This document shows positions 35,292 through 43,792 of a DNA stretch of 64,000 bases, in pieces. The DNA lies in contig NZ_WTVN01000002.1 of assembly GCF_012910905.1 (NCBI RefSeq), forward strand, positions 1 to 64,000, in the 5' to 3' direction. This DNA comes from Aromatoleum toluvorans (lineage in GTDB: Bacteria > Pseudomonadota > Gammaproteobacteria > Burkholderiales > Rhodocyclaceae). Position numbers and translations under genes: made by a program. Below the pieces are notes generated by a model. It made no database searches, was not told where the DNA came from, and saw nothing but the letters and a program-made list of their open reading frames with translations. How positions within the stretch are numbered: the first letter of the stretch is position 1; each line of letters starts with the position of its first letter.

Positions 35292-36302
35292 TCAGCTCCT
35301 CCAGTCCAGGACGAGCTTGCCGATATGGCGGCTGCTCTCCATCAGGCGATGCGCTTCGGCAGCTTGCGACGGCCTGAAGGTGGCGTGGATCTCCGGGCGG
35401 ATCTGCCCGTTCGCTAGCAGCGGCCACACGTGCTCGCGAAGGCGCCGGGCGATCGACCCCTTGAACGCGATGGAACGAGCGCGCAGCGTGGAGCCGCTGA
35501 TCGTCAGGCGCCGCATCAGCACCTTCAGGAGATCGACCTGCGTTGCGGTGCCGCCCAGCACGGCAACGAGGGCGAGACGCCCGTCGACCGCCAGGCAGTC
35601 GATATCGCGCGGGATGTAATCGCCGCCGACAATGTCGAGCACCACATCGACTCCGCGCCCCGCCGTCAGCTCGCGCACGACCTCGACGAAGTCCTCCGTG
35701 CGGTAGTTGATGCCGCGCTCGGCGCCGAGGCGCTCGGTCGCGCGGCATTTCTCGTCGCTGCCGGCCGTGGCGTACACCGTGTGACCGAGCGCGCGCGCGA
35801 TCTGGATCGCCGCGACGCCGATACCGCTGGTGCCGCCATGCACGAGCAGGGACTCCGGCGTGCCGTCCTCCCGGCGCCCCAGACGGGCGCGGTCGAAGAC
35901 ATTGCTCCACACGGTGAAACAGGTTTCCGGCAGCGCCGCCGCTTCCACCAGCGACAGACCGGCGGGCACCGGCAGGCACTGCGCGATCGGCGCCACGCAG
36001 TACTCGGCGTAGCCGCCGCCGGCGACGAGCGCGCACACCGCCTCGCCGGCCCGCAAGCCGAAGACGTTGTCGGCATGCTGCAGGTCGCCGTCGACGATCT
36101 CGCCCGCCACTTCCAGCCCCGGCAGCGGCGAGATGCCGGCCGGCGGCGGGTAGTTGCCTTCGCGCTGCGACACGTCGGGGCGATTGACGCCCGATGCCGC
36201 AACACGGATCAGCACCTCGCCCGCAGCGGGGACGGGCATCGGCTGCTCGCCCAGCTGCAGCACCTCGGGCGCGCCGAAGCGCGTGATGGCCACTCCTTTC
36301 AT
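35292..36302 (-). CDS. Zinc-free MDR/quinone oxidoreductase
   Basis: The 336-residue NADPH:quinone oxidoreductase-type MDR protein has GVNRPDVSQREGNYPPPAGISPLPGLEVAGE and the cofactor loop LLVHGGTSGIGVAAIQIARALGHTVYATAG. The zinc-binding residues of alcohol dehydrogenases are absent. It resembles the PIG3-like group. It may reduce a quinone or an alpha,beta-unsaturated ketone or CoA ester. A GTG start at 36314 overlapping the Rieske stop (GTGA) would add four residues; the ATG at 36302 is kept. Confidence 0.9.
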   Translation of the reverse strand: MKGVAITRFGAPEVLQLGEQPMPVPAAGEVLIRVAASGVNRPDVSQREGNYPPPAGISPLPGLEVAGEIVDGDLQHADNVFGLRAGEAVCALVAGGGYAEYCVAPIAQCLPVPAGLSLVEAAALPETCFTVWSNVFDRARLGRREDGTPESLLVHGGTSGIGVAAIQIARALGHTVYATAGSDEKCRATERLGAERGINYRTEDFVEVVRELTAGRGVDVVLDIVGGDYIPRDIDCLAVDGRLALVAVLGGTATQVDLLKVLMRRLTISGSTLRARSIAFKGSIARRLREHVWPLLANGQIRPEIHATFRPSQAAEAHRLMESSRHIGKLVLDWRS

Positions 36303-36310
36303 GTCCGGCT

Positions 36311-37699
36311 TCACTCCGCGTCGTCCGCGAGATACTTGTCGAGCGTCTGGTGGAAATGGCGGATGCGGATTTCCTGGTAGTTGCCCAGGTGCAGCTCCTT
36401 GTTCTTCGACGCCTTCATGCCCGTCTGGACGTGCGGCAGGTTGCCCATGTCCTGGTCGAGGATGCCGCCGAGCACACCCAGCGCGCTCGCCCACGACTCG
36501 TCGGCCTCGAGCTGGCGCATCGGCACCGCCGGCGGAATCTGCTGCCCGGGAGGAACCGGCGTCAGGACGCGCACTTCCATCAGCGTGTGGTCCTGGTCGG
36601 GCCACGGGCGCCAGCGATACACCACCGACGGCGAAAAGCCGCCCCACGGCGAGAAGTTCGGGAAGACGTTGTAGGTCAGCGCGTCCTGCACCTCGGCGTC
36701 GCTGGCGTGATCGAGGTCCTCGCCGGCCATTTCGCCGAAGCGGAAGCGGTTGAAGTCGCCCATCACGCGGCGCGCCGACTGCCCCTCGGGCACCGTGATC
36801 GACGCGTTCGGCGGAACGACGCGGCCGTTGTACTTGAGGAAGGCGTCCATCACTTCCTGCTCGCTCAGCCCCGTTCCTTCCAGGTGCGGCGAGGTCGTGC
36901 CGAAGGGCGTGATCGCGAGATTCACGTTGTCGCCGTACAGGTTGTACTTGCTGTTGGCGTCGCCCGTGAAAGGCATGATCTGCGGATGCGTCGCGATGAC
37001 GTGGAAGGCTTCCATGAAGGCTTCGGCCACCGCCTTCCAGTTCGCCGGCACGACCTTGGCGGCCCACGCCGAGGTGTAGCGGCGCTCCGGTTGCCAGCGG
37101 CGGAAGTGCTCGGGCAGGGGCGCCAGGAACTCCTCGAGCGAGGGACCGCCCTCCTCGTCCTTCACGAAGATGAAGCCGCCCCAGCGTGCGACCTGGGCCT
37201 CCGGCAGCTGCATGTTCTGCTCGTCCAGATGCGGGAAATCCCAGCGGCACGGGATGTGGCGCAGGCTGCCGTCCGTATTCCACGAGAAGGCGTGATAGGG
37301 GCAACGGAACTCGCCGACGCGGCCGTTCGCGGTGCGCAGCTTGCGGCCGCGATGCAGGCAGACGTTGTGGAACGCGCGCACGGAACCGTCGGCCTGGCGC
37401 GTCACGAGATAGGAACGCCCGGCGTTCTCGTACAACACCACGCTGCCCGGCTCGATCAGCTCCTCCTCGCGCGCGGCGAACTGCCACACGCGCGGCCACA
37501 TCCGCTCCAGCTCCTTGCGGAAGAACTGCGGGCAGGTATAGCGATCGGTCGAGAGCGGCTCGGAACCCAGATTGCGATACGTGTCTGCGCGCAGGAAGCG
37601 GGGCACTGCGCGGCTGTCGCTCGCCGCCAGCTCATCCCACGACGGCGCCGCGCAGCGATCGCCCCCTTCCTCGCCGAACAGACGGTCCTTTTCAGCCAT
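36311..37699 (-). CDS. Rieske non-haem iron oxygenase, large subunit (second)
   Basis: The 462-residue oxygenase has Rieske ligands Cys114-x-His116 and Cys133-x2-His136 (CLH...CPYH) and catalytic Glu230-x2-His233-x4-His238 (FMEAFHVIATH). It is longer than and clearly different from the first Rieske enzyme, and likewise has no beta subunit gene nearby. It is the first gene of a nine-gene minus-strand operon and is preceded by operator copy c. Electrons should come from the ferredoxin at 18494 through the reductase at 40975. Confidence 0.92.
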   Translation of the reverse strand: MAEKDRLFGEEGGDRCAAPSWDELAASDSRAVPRFLRADTYRNLGSEPLSTDRYTCPQFFRKELERMWPRVWQFAAREEELIEPGSVVLYENAGRSYLVTRQADGSVRAFHNVCLHRGRKLRTANGRVGEFRCPYHAFSWNTDGSLRHIPCRWDFPHLDEQNMQLPEAQVARWGGFIFVKDEEGGPSLEEFLAPLPEHFRRWQPERRYTSAWAAKVVPANWKAVAEAFMEAFHVIATHPQIMPFTGDANSKYNLYGDNVNLAITPFGTTSPHLEGTGLSEQEVMDAFLKYNGRVVPPNASITVPEGQSARRVMGDFNRFRFGEMAGEDLDHASDAEVQDALTYNVFPNFSPWGGFSPSVVYRWRPWPDQDHTLMEVRVLTPVPPGQQIPPAVPMRQLEADESWASALGVLGGILDQDMGNLPHVQTGMKASKNKELHLGNYQEIRIRHFHQTLDKYLADDAE

Positions 37700-37777
37700 G
37701 ACCCCCTCCTATCAAAAAATTCTATCGAGGCATCCATTCGCCTTTCGGATGCACTCTAACCGTGTCACGGGCAAATA

Positions 37778-37799
37778 ACAAGCCTGCCAGACTGTTTTT
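37778..37799. promoter_or_regulatory. Shared operator, copy c
   Basis: Core CAAGCCTGCCAGACTGTTTT lies 78 bp upstream of the second Rieske gene, in the divergent region also serving the SDR operon. It has the same register and palindromic layout as the other copies, with CTG in place of CGT in the left half. Confidence 0.68.
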
Positions 37800-37904
37800 T
37801 TATTTCGGATGCGCAATCCTGAAGAGCGAGCCTGCAGCGTACATAACTCGCTGTTTTCACAAGCCACAATTAGATGCGCGACTCCACTCGCCCGAAAATT
37901 ACGA

Positions 37905-37921
37905 ACAAGCTGGACTGTTTT
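37905..37921. promoter_or_regulatory. Degenerate operator, copy d
   Basis: ACAAGCTGGACTGTTTT has both outer half-sites of copy c but lacks about four central bases. It sits 57 bp upstream of the SDR start. It may be a weak or decayed site; copy c could control this divergent promoter alone. Confidence 0.4.
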
Positions 37922-37977
37922 ATTTTTTGGAAATAGACTCTTCCTCGCATGCATCAACCCACAGAGAGGACACAAGA

Positions 37978-38739
37978 ATGGATCTCGGACTGAAGGGCCG
38001 GAAGGCCATCCTGGCGGGCGCCACCAAGGGCATCGGGCGCGCGGTCGCCGAAGTGCTGGCCGCCGAAGGCTGCGCGATCGAGCTGTGCGCGCGCGACCGG
38101 CATGGCGTGGAGGAAGCGGTCGGGCAGCTGCGCAGCCGCGGCGCCACGGCCGGCGGCGAAAGCGTCGACCTGGGCGACGCACAGGCGTATCGCGACTGGG
38201 TCGGGCGCGCGTGCGAACGGCTGGGTGGCTGCGACATCTTCATCTGCTTCGGCTCGGCCGGCGGCGGCGCCCCTTCCGAGGAACGCTGGCAGGCCGCGTT
38301 CGAACTCGATCTGCTGGCGACCTACCGGGGCATCGACGCCGCCCTGCCCGCCCTCGAACGCTCCGGCAGCGGCGCAATCGTGGTGATCTCCACCACCGTC
38401 GCGATCGAGCCGGCCTTCGGACCGCAGCCGTATGCGGCGCTCAAGGCCGCGGTGACGAACTACGCCGGGGCGCTGGCGCAGTCCCTCGCGCCCAAGGGCA
38501 TCCGCGTGAATACCGTGTCGCCGGGACCGGTGTTCATCGAGGGCGGCGCCTGGGACAAGATCAAGAACGGCCGGCCGGACTTCTACGACCGCACGGTCGC
38601 GCAGGTTCCGCTGGGCCGACTCGGCAGCGCGCAGGAGATCGCGCAGGCCGTGGCCTTCCTCGCCTCGCCCGTCAGCGCCTTCACCACGGGGACCAACCTC
38701 GTGATCGACGGCGGCATGACCAGGCGCGTCCAGCACTGA
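37978..38739 (+). CDS. Short-chain dehydrogenase/reductase (SDR)
   Basis: The 253-residue SDR has GATKGIG at the cofactor site, ISTTVAI with the catalytic Ser, and YAALK for Tyr-Lys. In place of the usual NNAG it has CFGSAGGG. AGAGAGGA precedes the ATG by seven bases. It is the first gene of a plus-strand operon with a ThuA-like protein, an MFS transporter and a ferredoxin reductase. It probably dehydrogenates a diol or hydroxy intermediate from the Rieske oxygenase. Confidence 0.9.
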   Translation: MDLGLKGRKAILAGATKGIGRAVAEVLAAEGCAIELCARDRHGVEEAVGQLRSRGATAGGESVDLGDAQAYRDWVGRACERLGGCDIFICFGSAGGGAPSEERWQAAFELDLLATYRGIDAALPALERSGSGAIVVISTTVAIEPAFGPQPYAALKAAVTNYAGALAQSLAPKGIRVNTVSPGPVFIEGGAWDKIKNGRPDFYDRTVAQVPLGRLGSAQEIAQAVAFLASPVSAFTTGTNLVIDGGMTRRVQH

Positions 38740-38752
38740 CGGAGCGACCATC

Positions 38753-39487
38753 GTGCGCGTGAACTGCGTCCTGATCGCCGGCGGCAAGTGGCACGACATC
38801 GATTTCGCCCGCCTCGAACTGCTCAAGCTCCTCGGCGAGGACGAGCGTGTGCGGGTGCGCGTGTTCGAGGATTACTCGAACCTCGATGCCATCCGTGCGG
38901 CGGATTTCCTGGTCACCTACACCTGCGACGTGACACCGCCGCTGGAGGCGCAGGAAGCGCTGCGCGACTGGGTCCGCCGCGGCGGACGCTGGTTCGCGCT
39001 GCACGGCACCAACTCCATCCTGCGCTTCCTCGAGGACGGCCGCATCGACGCGCCGCGCTGGGCGCCGCTGTTCATGGACACGCTGGGCTCGATGTTCCTC
39101 GCCCACCCGCCGATCGGCGCCTTCCGCGTCGAGCCGACGGGGCGCCGCCATGCGCTGGTCGCGGGCATCGAACCCTTCGAGGTCGTCGACGAGATGTATC
39201 TGTCGGAAACCTATGCGCCGCTGGAGGTGCTGCTCGACGCCGAATTCGAAGGCGACGCGGGGCGCTTCGTGCATAAACAGTGGCCGCGCCAGCGCCATCC
39301 GGTGTTTTACCTGCGCAAGCTCGGCGATGGTGAAATCCTCTACTTGACCCTCGGCCACTGCCGCGGCCACTATGACCTTCAGCCGATGGTGGATTACTAC
39401 CCGCAGGTCGAGCGCTGCGCGTGGGAGCTTCCCGTGTATTACGAACTCCTGCGCCGCGGCCTCAACTGGGCCCGACGCCGGCTGTGA
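38753..39487 (+). CDS. ThuA-like protein (second copy)
   Basis: The 244-residue protein has the ThuA fold: VNCVLIAGGKWHDIDFARLELLKLLGEDERVRVRVFEDYS at the start, LRDWVRRGGRWFALHGTNSILRF in the core, and FYLRKLGDGEILYLTLGHCRGHYDLQPMVDYYP near the end. It starts at a GTG 13 bp after the SDR stop. It and the gene at 13785 are two distant members of one family in the same island, suggesting that they act on different steps or rings. No biochemical reaction is established for this group. Confidence 0.78.
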   Translation: MRVNCVLIAGGKWHDIDFARLELLKLLGEDERVRVRVFEDYSNLDAIRAADFLVTYTCDVTPPLEAQEALRDWVRRGGRWFALHGTNSILRFLEDGRIDAPRWAPLFMDTLGSMFLAHPPIGAFRVEPTGRRHALVAGIEPFEVVDEMYLSETYAPLEVLLDAEFEGDAGRFVHKQWPRQRHPVFYLRKLGDGEILYLTLGHCRGHYDLQPMVDYYPQVERCAWELPVYYELLRRGLNWARRRL

Positions 39488-39546
39488 CAGGAATGCGGCA
39501 GTTCCTGGCACGAAATCCAATATAAAAACGATATGGAGACACCCCA

Positions 39547-40941
39547 ATGCAGAACGATGCCAGCGGGCAAGCCCTGCCCGCCGTCCCGCCGCGCGAGCAG
39601 TTCAAGGCGATGGGCGTCGCCTCCCTCGGCGGCATGCTCGAGTACTTCGAGTTCATCATCTTCGTCTTCCTGGCACCACAGATCACGGCACACTTCGCAT
39701 CGCCGGACATGCCCGAGTGGCTGCGCCTGACGCAGACCTTCGGCATCTTCGCCGCCGGTTTCCTGATCCGCCCGATCGGCGGCATCCTGATGGCACAACT
39801 CGGCGACCTCGTCGGCCGCAAGCGCATCTTCACGCTGACGCTCGCGCTGATGGCCGGCCCCACGCTCGCCATCGGCATGCTCCCGGGCTATCACGAAATC
39901 GGCATCTGGGCGCCGATTCTGCTCCTCGTCTGCCGCCTGCTGCAGGGCTTGTCGCTCGGCGGCGAGCTGCCCGGCGCGATCAGCTTCGTCTCCGAGCAGG
40001 TCAGCGGCCGCCGCGTCACGTTCGCGCTCGGCATCCTCGCCTCCAGCATCTGCCTCGGCTCGCTCGCCGGTTCGATCACGGTCAGCGCCCTGAGCGCCCA
40101 TCTCGGCAGCGCAGCGATGGCCGAGTACGGCTGGCGCATCCCCTTCCTGATCGGCGGCCTGTTCGGCCTGCTCTCCGTATACCTGCGCCGCTTCACCCAT
40201 GAGACGCCGGTGTTCAAGGCAATGAAGGCGCGCCTGATGCTCTCGGAGCGCCCGCCCTTCGCCACCCTGCTCGCCGATCACCGCTTCAATCTCTTTGCCG
40301 GGATGATCCTCGCCGGCACGACCACGGTCGTCGCGGCGGCCACGCAGCAGTTTCCGATCACCTTCTTCGTCACGATCAAGCATCTGCCGATGGCCGACAT
40401 CGCCGCCATTCAGACGCTGCTCATCGCCTTCACGATGGTCGGCAATATCCTGGGCGGCTTCCTCGTGTCCTGGCGCCTGCTGCCGATGCGCGTCGCCTAC
40501 GTCGGGCTGCAGTGCCTCACCATCGCCGGCATCTTCTGGGCGTATGGCCAGGATACGGTCGAAGGCCTCGTGACGCCCTTCATGTGCCTCGGCCTGAGCG
40601 GCGGCGCAGCGATGGGCCTGTCGCTGACCTTTCTCGCCCGCGCCTTCCCGGCGCAAGTGCGCTACACGGGGCTGGCGACCTGCTACAACGTCCCGATCGC
40701 GATCCTCGGCGGCACGGCGCTGATCGTCCTGACCTATCTGGCCCGGTTCTCCGAACACTATCCGGCCTTCTATCCGGCGTTCTTCTGCGTGCTGTCCATC
40801 GGCGCCGCGCTGGCCCTGTGGCCGCGCCGCCACGCGATCAGCCCCTTCGACCAGAACGACCCCGACGCCAATCCGCGTACGCGCCAGACCCCGGCGCCGT
40901 GCAGCAACACGGCCTCGATAGCGGTCGGCCAGATTCACTGA
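39547..40941 (+). CDS. MFS transporter, metabolite:H+ symporter (MHS) type
   Basis: The 464-residue, 12-TM protein starts with the MHS pattern ASLGGMLEYFEFIIFVFLAPQI and has LIRPIGGILMAQLGDLVGRKRIFTLTLALM (motif A) and the RLLQGLSLGGELPGAISFVSE motif. MHS members take up organic acids or other metabolites with protons. The mRNA region just upstream contains GGAGA. It is a candidate importer of the substrate degraded by the island. Confidence 0.87.
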   Translation: MQNDASGQALPAVPPREQFKAMGVASLGGMLEYFEFIIFVFLAPQITAHFASPDMPEWLRLTQTFGIFAAGFLIRPIGGILMAQLGDLVGRKRIFTLTLALMAGPTLAIGMLPGYHEIGIWAPILLLVCRLLQGLSLGGELPGAISFVSEQVSGRRVTFALGILASSICLGSLAGSITVSALSAHLGSAAMAEYGWRIPFLIGGLFGLLSVYLRRFTHETPVFKAMKARLMLSERPPFATLLADHRFNLFAGMILAGTTTVVAAATQQFPITFFVTIKHLPMADIAAIQTLLIAFTMVGNILGGFLVSWRLLPMRVAYVGLQCLTIAGIFWAYGQDTVEGLVTPFMCLGLSGGAAMGLSLTFLARAFPAQVRYTGLATCYNVPIAILGGTALIVLTYLARFSEHYPAFYPAFFCVLSIGAALALWPRRHAISPFDQNDPDANPRTRQTPAPCSNTASIAVGQIH

Positions 40942-40974
40942 CCAGCCGTTCCTTCACGACTTCCAGGAAAGACC

Positions 40975-42210
40975 ATGTCCATCGATTCCAGAATCGTCAT
41001 CATCGGGGCGGGACACGCCGGCGGCACCCTTGCCGCAGTGTTGCGCGACCAGGGCCATGCCGGCCTCATCACGCTGATCGGCGAAGAAACCCATCTACCC
41101 TACCAGCGCCCGCCGCTCTCGAAAGCCTTTCTCAAGGGCTCGGCCGAAATCCCGTCCCTGCTGCTGAAGAACGCCGATTTCTACACGACCCACGACATCG
41201 CGCTGCAACTCGGACGGCGCGTCGAAGCCATCGATCGCGCCGCGCGCAGCGTCACGCTCGACGACGGCAGCGTGCTGCCCTACGACTTCCTCGCCATCGC
41301 GACCGGTGCCCGGCCGCGCCGCCTCCCCATTCCCGGCGCCGATCTGGCGAACATCCTGACCCTGCGCAGCATCGCCGACGGCGAGCGGCTGCGCGATGTC
41401 CTGCAGCCGGGGCGGCGTCTGGCGGTCGTCGGCGGCGGCTATGTCGGCCTGGAAGTGGCCGCCTCGGCCCGCGCGCTCGGCCTCGACGTCACGGTGGTCG
41501 AACGCGAGGCCCGCCTGCTCGCGCGCGTCGCCAGCGGACCGCTCGCGCGCTTCTACGAACGCCACCACGGGCAGCAGGGCGTGCACATCATCTGCGACGC
41601 CCAGGCGGCCCGCTTCGAAGGAACGGACGCGGTCGAGGCCCTGTGTCTCGCCGACGGCCGCCGCATTCCCTGCGACGTCGCGATCGTCGGCGTCGGCGCC
41701 CAGCCCAACGACGAGCTCGCGCGTGCCGCCGGCCTGCAGTGCGAGAACGGCATCGTGGTGGATCAGGACGCGCGCAGCAGCGACCCCGCGATCTTCGCGA
41801 TCGGCGACCTGAGCTGGCGCCCGATGCCGCTGTACGGCAACCGCATGTTCCGGCTCGAGAGCGTGCCCAACGCGCTCGAACAGGCACGTCAGGCGGCCTG
41901 CGCGATCCTCGGCAAGGCGCGTCCGGCGCCCGAGGTGCCATGGTTCTGGTCCGACCAGTACGAGCTCAAGCTGCAGATCGCCGGCGTGCCCTTCGATGCC
42001 GACCGGCAGGTGCTGCGCGGCGATCCGGATCAGGCCAAATTCGCCGTCTATCACCTGTGCGGCGAGCGGGTCGTCGCCGTCGAGGCACTCAACTCTCCGC
42101 TCGACTTCATCGCCGGCAAGCAGTTCGTCGCCGCCGGGTCGGCGGTTTCGGCCGAACGGCTCGCCGACCCCTCGGTGAAAGCCAGGGACGCCGTGCTCGT
42201 TCCCGCGTGA
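40975..42210 (+). CDS. Ferredoxin:NAD+ reductase for the Rieske oxygenases
   Basis: The 411-residue FAD protein has the FAD-binding GAGHAGG near residues 11-17, the NADH-binding LAVVGGGYVGLEVAASARALGLDVTVVE and a second FAD motif SSDPAIFAIGDLSW. This is the putidaredoxin reductase/BphA4-type layout. It should move electrons from NADH to the 2Fe-2S ferredoxin at 18494 and on to the two Rieske enzymes. It ends the plus-strand operon; a strong terminator follows. Confidence 0.92.
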   Translation: MSIDSRIVIIGAGHAGGTLAAVLRDQGHAGLITLIGEETHLPYQRPPLSKAFLKGSAEIPSLLLKNADFYTTHDIALQLGRRVEAIDRAARSVTLDDGSVLPYDFLAIATGARPRRLPIPGADLANILTLRSIADGERLRDVLQPGRRLAVVGGGYVGLEVAASARALGLDVTVVEREARLLARVASGPLARFYERHHGQQGVHIICDAQAARFEGTDAVEALCLADGRRIPCDVAIVGVGAQPNDELARAAGLQCENGIVVDQDARSSDPAIFAIGDLSWRPMPLYGNRMFRLESVPNALEQARQAACAILGKARPAPEVPWFWSDQYELKLQIAGVPFDADRQVLRGDPDQAKFAVYHLCGERVVAVEALNSPLDFIAGKQFVAAGSAVSAERLADPSVKARDAVLVPA

Positions 42211-42220
42211 AGCCGTAAAG

Positions 42221-42256
42221 GACTGCGCGCCCGATCAACGGGCGCGCAGTCTTGTT
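42221..42256. terminator. Terminator between the reductase and UspA-like genes
   Basis: A perfect 13-bp stem, GACTGCGCGCCCG (42221-42233) with CGGGCGCGCAGTC (42239-42251), encloses an ATCAA loop and is followed by TTGTTT. It separates the two convergent genes. Confidence 0.88.
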
Positions 42257-42275
42257 TCCGAGCGAATCGAGGTAC

Positions 42276-42704
42276 CTACTTCACCAGCAGCACCGGCACC
42301 GAAACCTCATGCACGACACGCGATGCGACCGAACCGAGCATCAGGTTCGAGAAGTTGCTCATGCCGCGTGTGCCCATCACCACCGTGTCGCAGCCGAACG
42401 CCTTGACGGCCTTGCCCACTTCGGAGATCACCTCGCCGATCGCCTCATGACCGGTGCACTTGATCCGCGCCGCGGACAGGATGTCGAGCGCCTTGGCGTT
42501 GATCCCGGCTGCATGCTGCAGCGTCGCCGCTTCCATCTTGTCCAGCATCTCCGACGAGAAATACTCGCCGTACAGGGCCGCCTTCGGCTGCACGTTCAGC
42601 ACATGCACGCGCATGTCCGCAAAGGCCTGCGCGGCGGTCACCAGGTATTGCAGCGCGCGCTCGGCACACGCGGAGCCGTCGAACGGCACCAGGACTGTCT
42701 GCAT
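42276..42704 (-). CDS. Universal stress protein family (UspA)
   Basis: The 142-residue UspA-fold protein has the ATP-binding GTRGMSNFSNLMLGSVASRVV motif (GxxG-x9-GS) and an N-terminal VLVPFDGSACAERAL. It probably binds ATP and modulates a stress or metabolic response. A hairpin at 42733-42773 separates it from the reductase-like gene upstream, so it may be expressed on its own. Confidence 0.88.
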   Translation of the reverse strand: MQTVLVPFDGSACAERALQYLVTAAQAFADMRVHVLNVQPKAALYGEYFSSEMLDKMEAATLQHAAGINAKALDILSAARIKCTGHEAIGEVISEVGKAVKAFGCDTVVMGTRGMSNFSNLMLGSVASRVVHEVSVPVLLVK

Positions 42705-42732
42705 GGGAAACTCCTATTTTCTTGAAGGGAAG

Positions 42733-42773
42733 ACGCGCGGGCGGAAAGGCCGGTCAGGCAAACGCCCGCGCGT
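42733..42773 (-). terminator. Hairpin after the ketopantoate-reductase-like gene
   Basis: ACGCGCGGGCG (42733-42743) and CGCCCGCGCGT (42763-42773) form a perfect 11-bp stem with a 19-base loop. The minus-strand tail is only moderately T-rich (CTTCCCTTC), so it is a weak or rho-assisted terminator. Confidence 0.55.
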
Positions 42774-42787
42774 GAAACGCACGCCGC

Positions 42788-43792
42788 TCAGCCGCGGTTG
42801 CGCTCGTCGAGAAAGCAAAGACTCTGGTACAGCATCCCGATCTTCGGCAGCGACACGCCCGCTGCGGCAGCCGCTGCGAGCGGCGCCCCATAGATCGCCT
42901 CGAGCTCCAGCGGGCGCTGTTCGCGGTAGTCGAGCAGCATGCTCGGCATGTAGTCCGGCTTGCCGTTGGTGGCCGCCCAGGCGACGTCGATATAGCCCTC
43001 GGGCAGCGCGTGGCCGCATGCCGCAGCGCCGGCGGCGACCTCCTCCATCAGCTCGCGCACGAGCGTTCGCGTGCTCGGCTGCGTCATCAGCGCCTGCGTG
43101 CCGCTGTCGATCAGCACCGAGAGGCCGTTGAACGGCACGTTCATCACCAGTTTCTGCCACCGCGCCTGCGCCAGATCGTCCATCACCGGCGCGTCGAGCC
43201 CCGCGGCACGGAACAGCGCCGCCGCCTCCTCGACGATCGTTCGCGCCCCCGCGGCGCCGCGAGCGGGACCGGAGTGATAACCGAGGTTCACGCCGCCGTA
43301 GGCGTGATGCTCGATCACGCCGGGGCTGTGGCGGTGGACCGACACGATGCACAGCCCGCCGAGCAGATGGACCGAATCCGGCAGCATGGGCCGCATCGCG
43401 TCCTCCACGCCCAGTCCGTTCTGCAACAGCAGCACGCGCCCGCCCGGTGCGACCACCTGCCGGATTGCCGGCGCGAGCGACGCATTGGCCGTGGTCTTGG
43501 CAGCCACGAGCACCCAGTCGCACGGCGGCATGTCGGCCGCGTCACGGTAGGCCTGGATCGGCTTGAGGTGCTGGTCGCCGTACGTCGCGCTCTTCAGCAG
43601 CAAGCCCTCGGCACGGACCGTCTCGTACTCGCTGCGGTAGAGGAAATGCACGTCGAATCCCGCGCGCGCGAGCATGGCGCCATAGAAGCCGCCGATCGCC
43701 CCCGCACCGATGACCCCGATCCGGGGTCGGGCGCCCTCCGTCGGCGTCGCGCCTGCAGCCGTGTCGGCCAGCGCGTCGATGCGCGCGCTCAT
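42788..43792 (-). CDS. Ketopantoate reductase-like (ApbA/PanE) protein
   Basis: The 334-residue protein has the NADPH-binding GVIGAGAIGGFYGAMLARAG motif, VLLLQNGLGVED in the middle and a C-terminal helical domain (MNVPFNGLSVLIDSGTQALM). PanE homologues in catabolic islands are often not for pantothenate but reduce or oxidise 2-oxo/2-hydroxy acids. Its start ATG overlaps the stop of the MFS gene upstream (ATGA). Confidence 0.87.
   Translation of the reverse strand: MSARIDALADTAAGATPTEGARPRIGVIGAGAIGGFYGAMLARAGFDVHFLYRSEYETVRAEGLLLKSATYGDQHLKPIQAYRDAADMPPCDWVLVAAKTTANASLAPAIRQVVAPGGRVLLLQNGLGVEDAMRPMLPDSVHLLGGLCIVSVHRHSPGVIEHHAYGGVNLGYHSGPARGAAGARTIVEEAAALFRAAGLDAPVMDDLAQARWQKLVMNVPFNGLSVLIDSGTQALMTQPSTRTLVRELMEEVAAGAAACGHALPEGYIDVAWAATNGKPDYMPSMLLDYREQRPLELEAIYGAPLAAAAAAGVSLPKIGMLYQSLCFLDERNRG

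Noticed and set aside
33355-35619. 754-codon plus-strand frame opposite DUF1329/DUF1302
   Set aside because: It spans two real genes on the opposite strand and has no recognisable domain.
37905-37921. Copy d as a full operator
   Set aside because: It lacks about four central bases, so it was listed only as degenerate and not used for the consensus.
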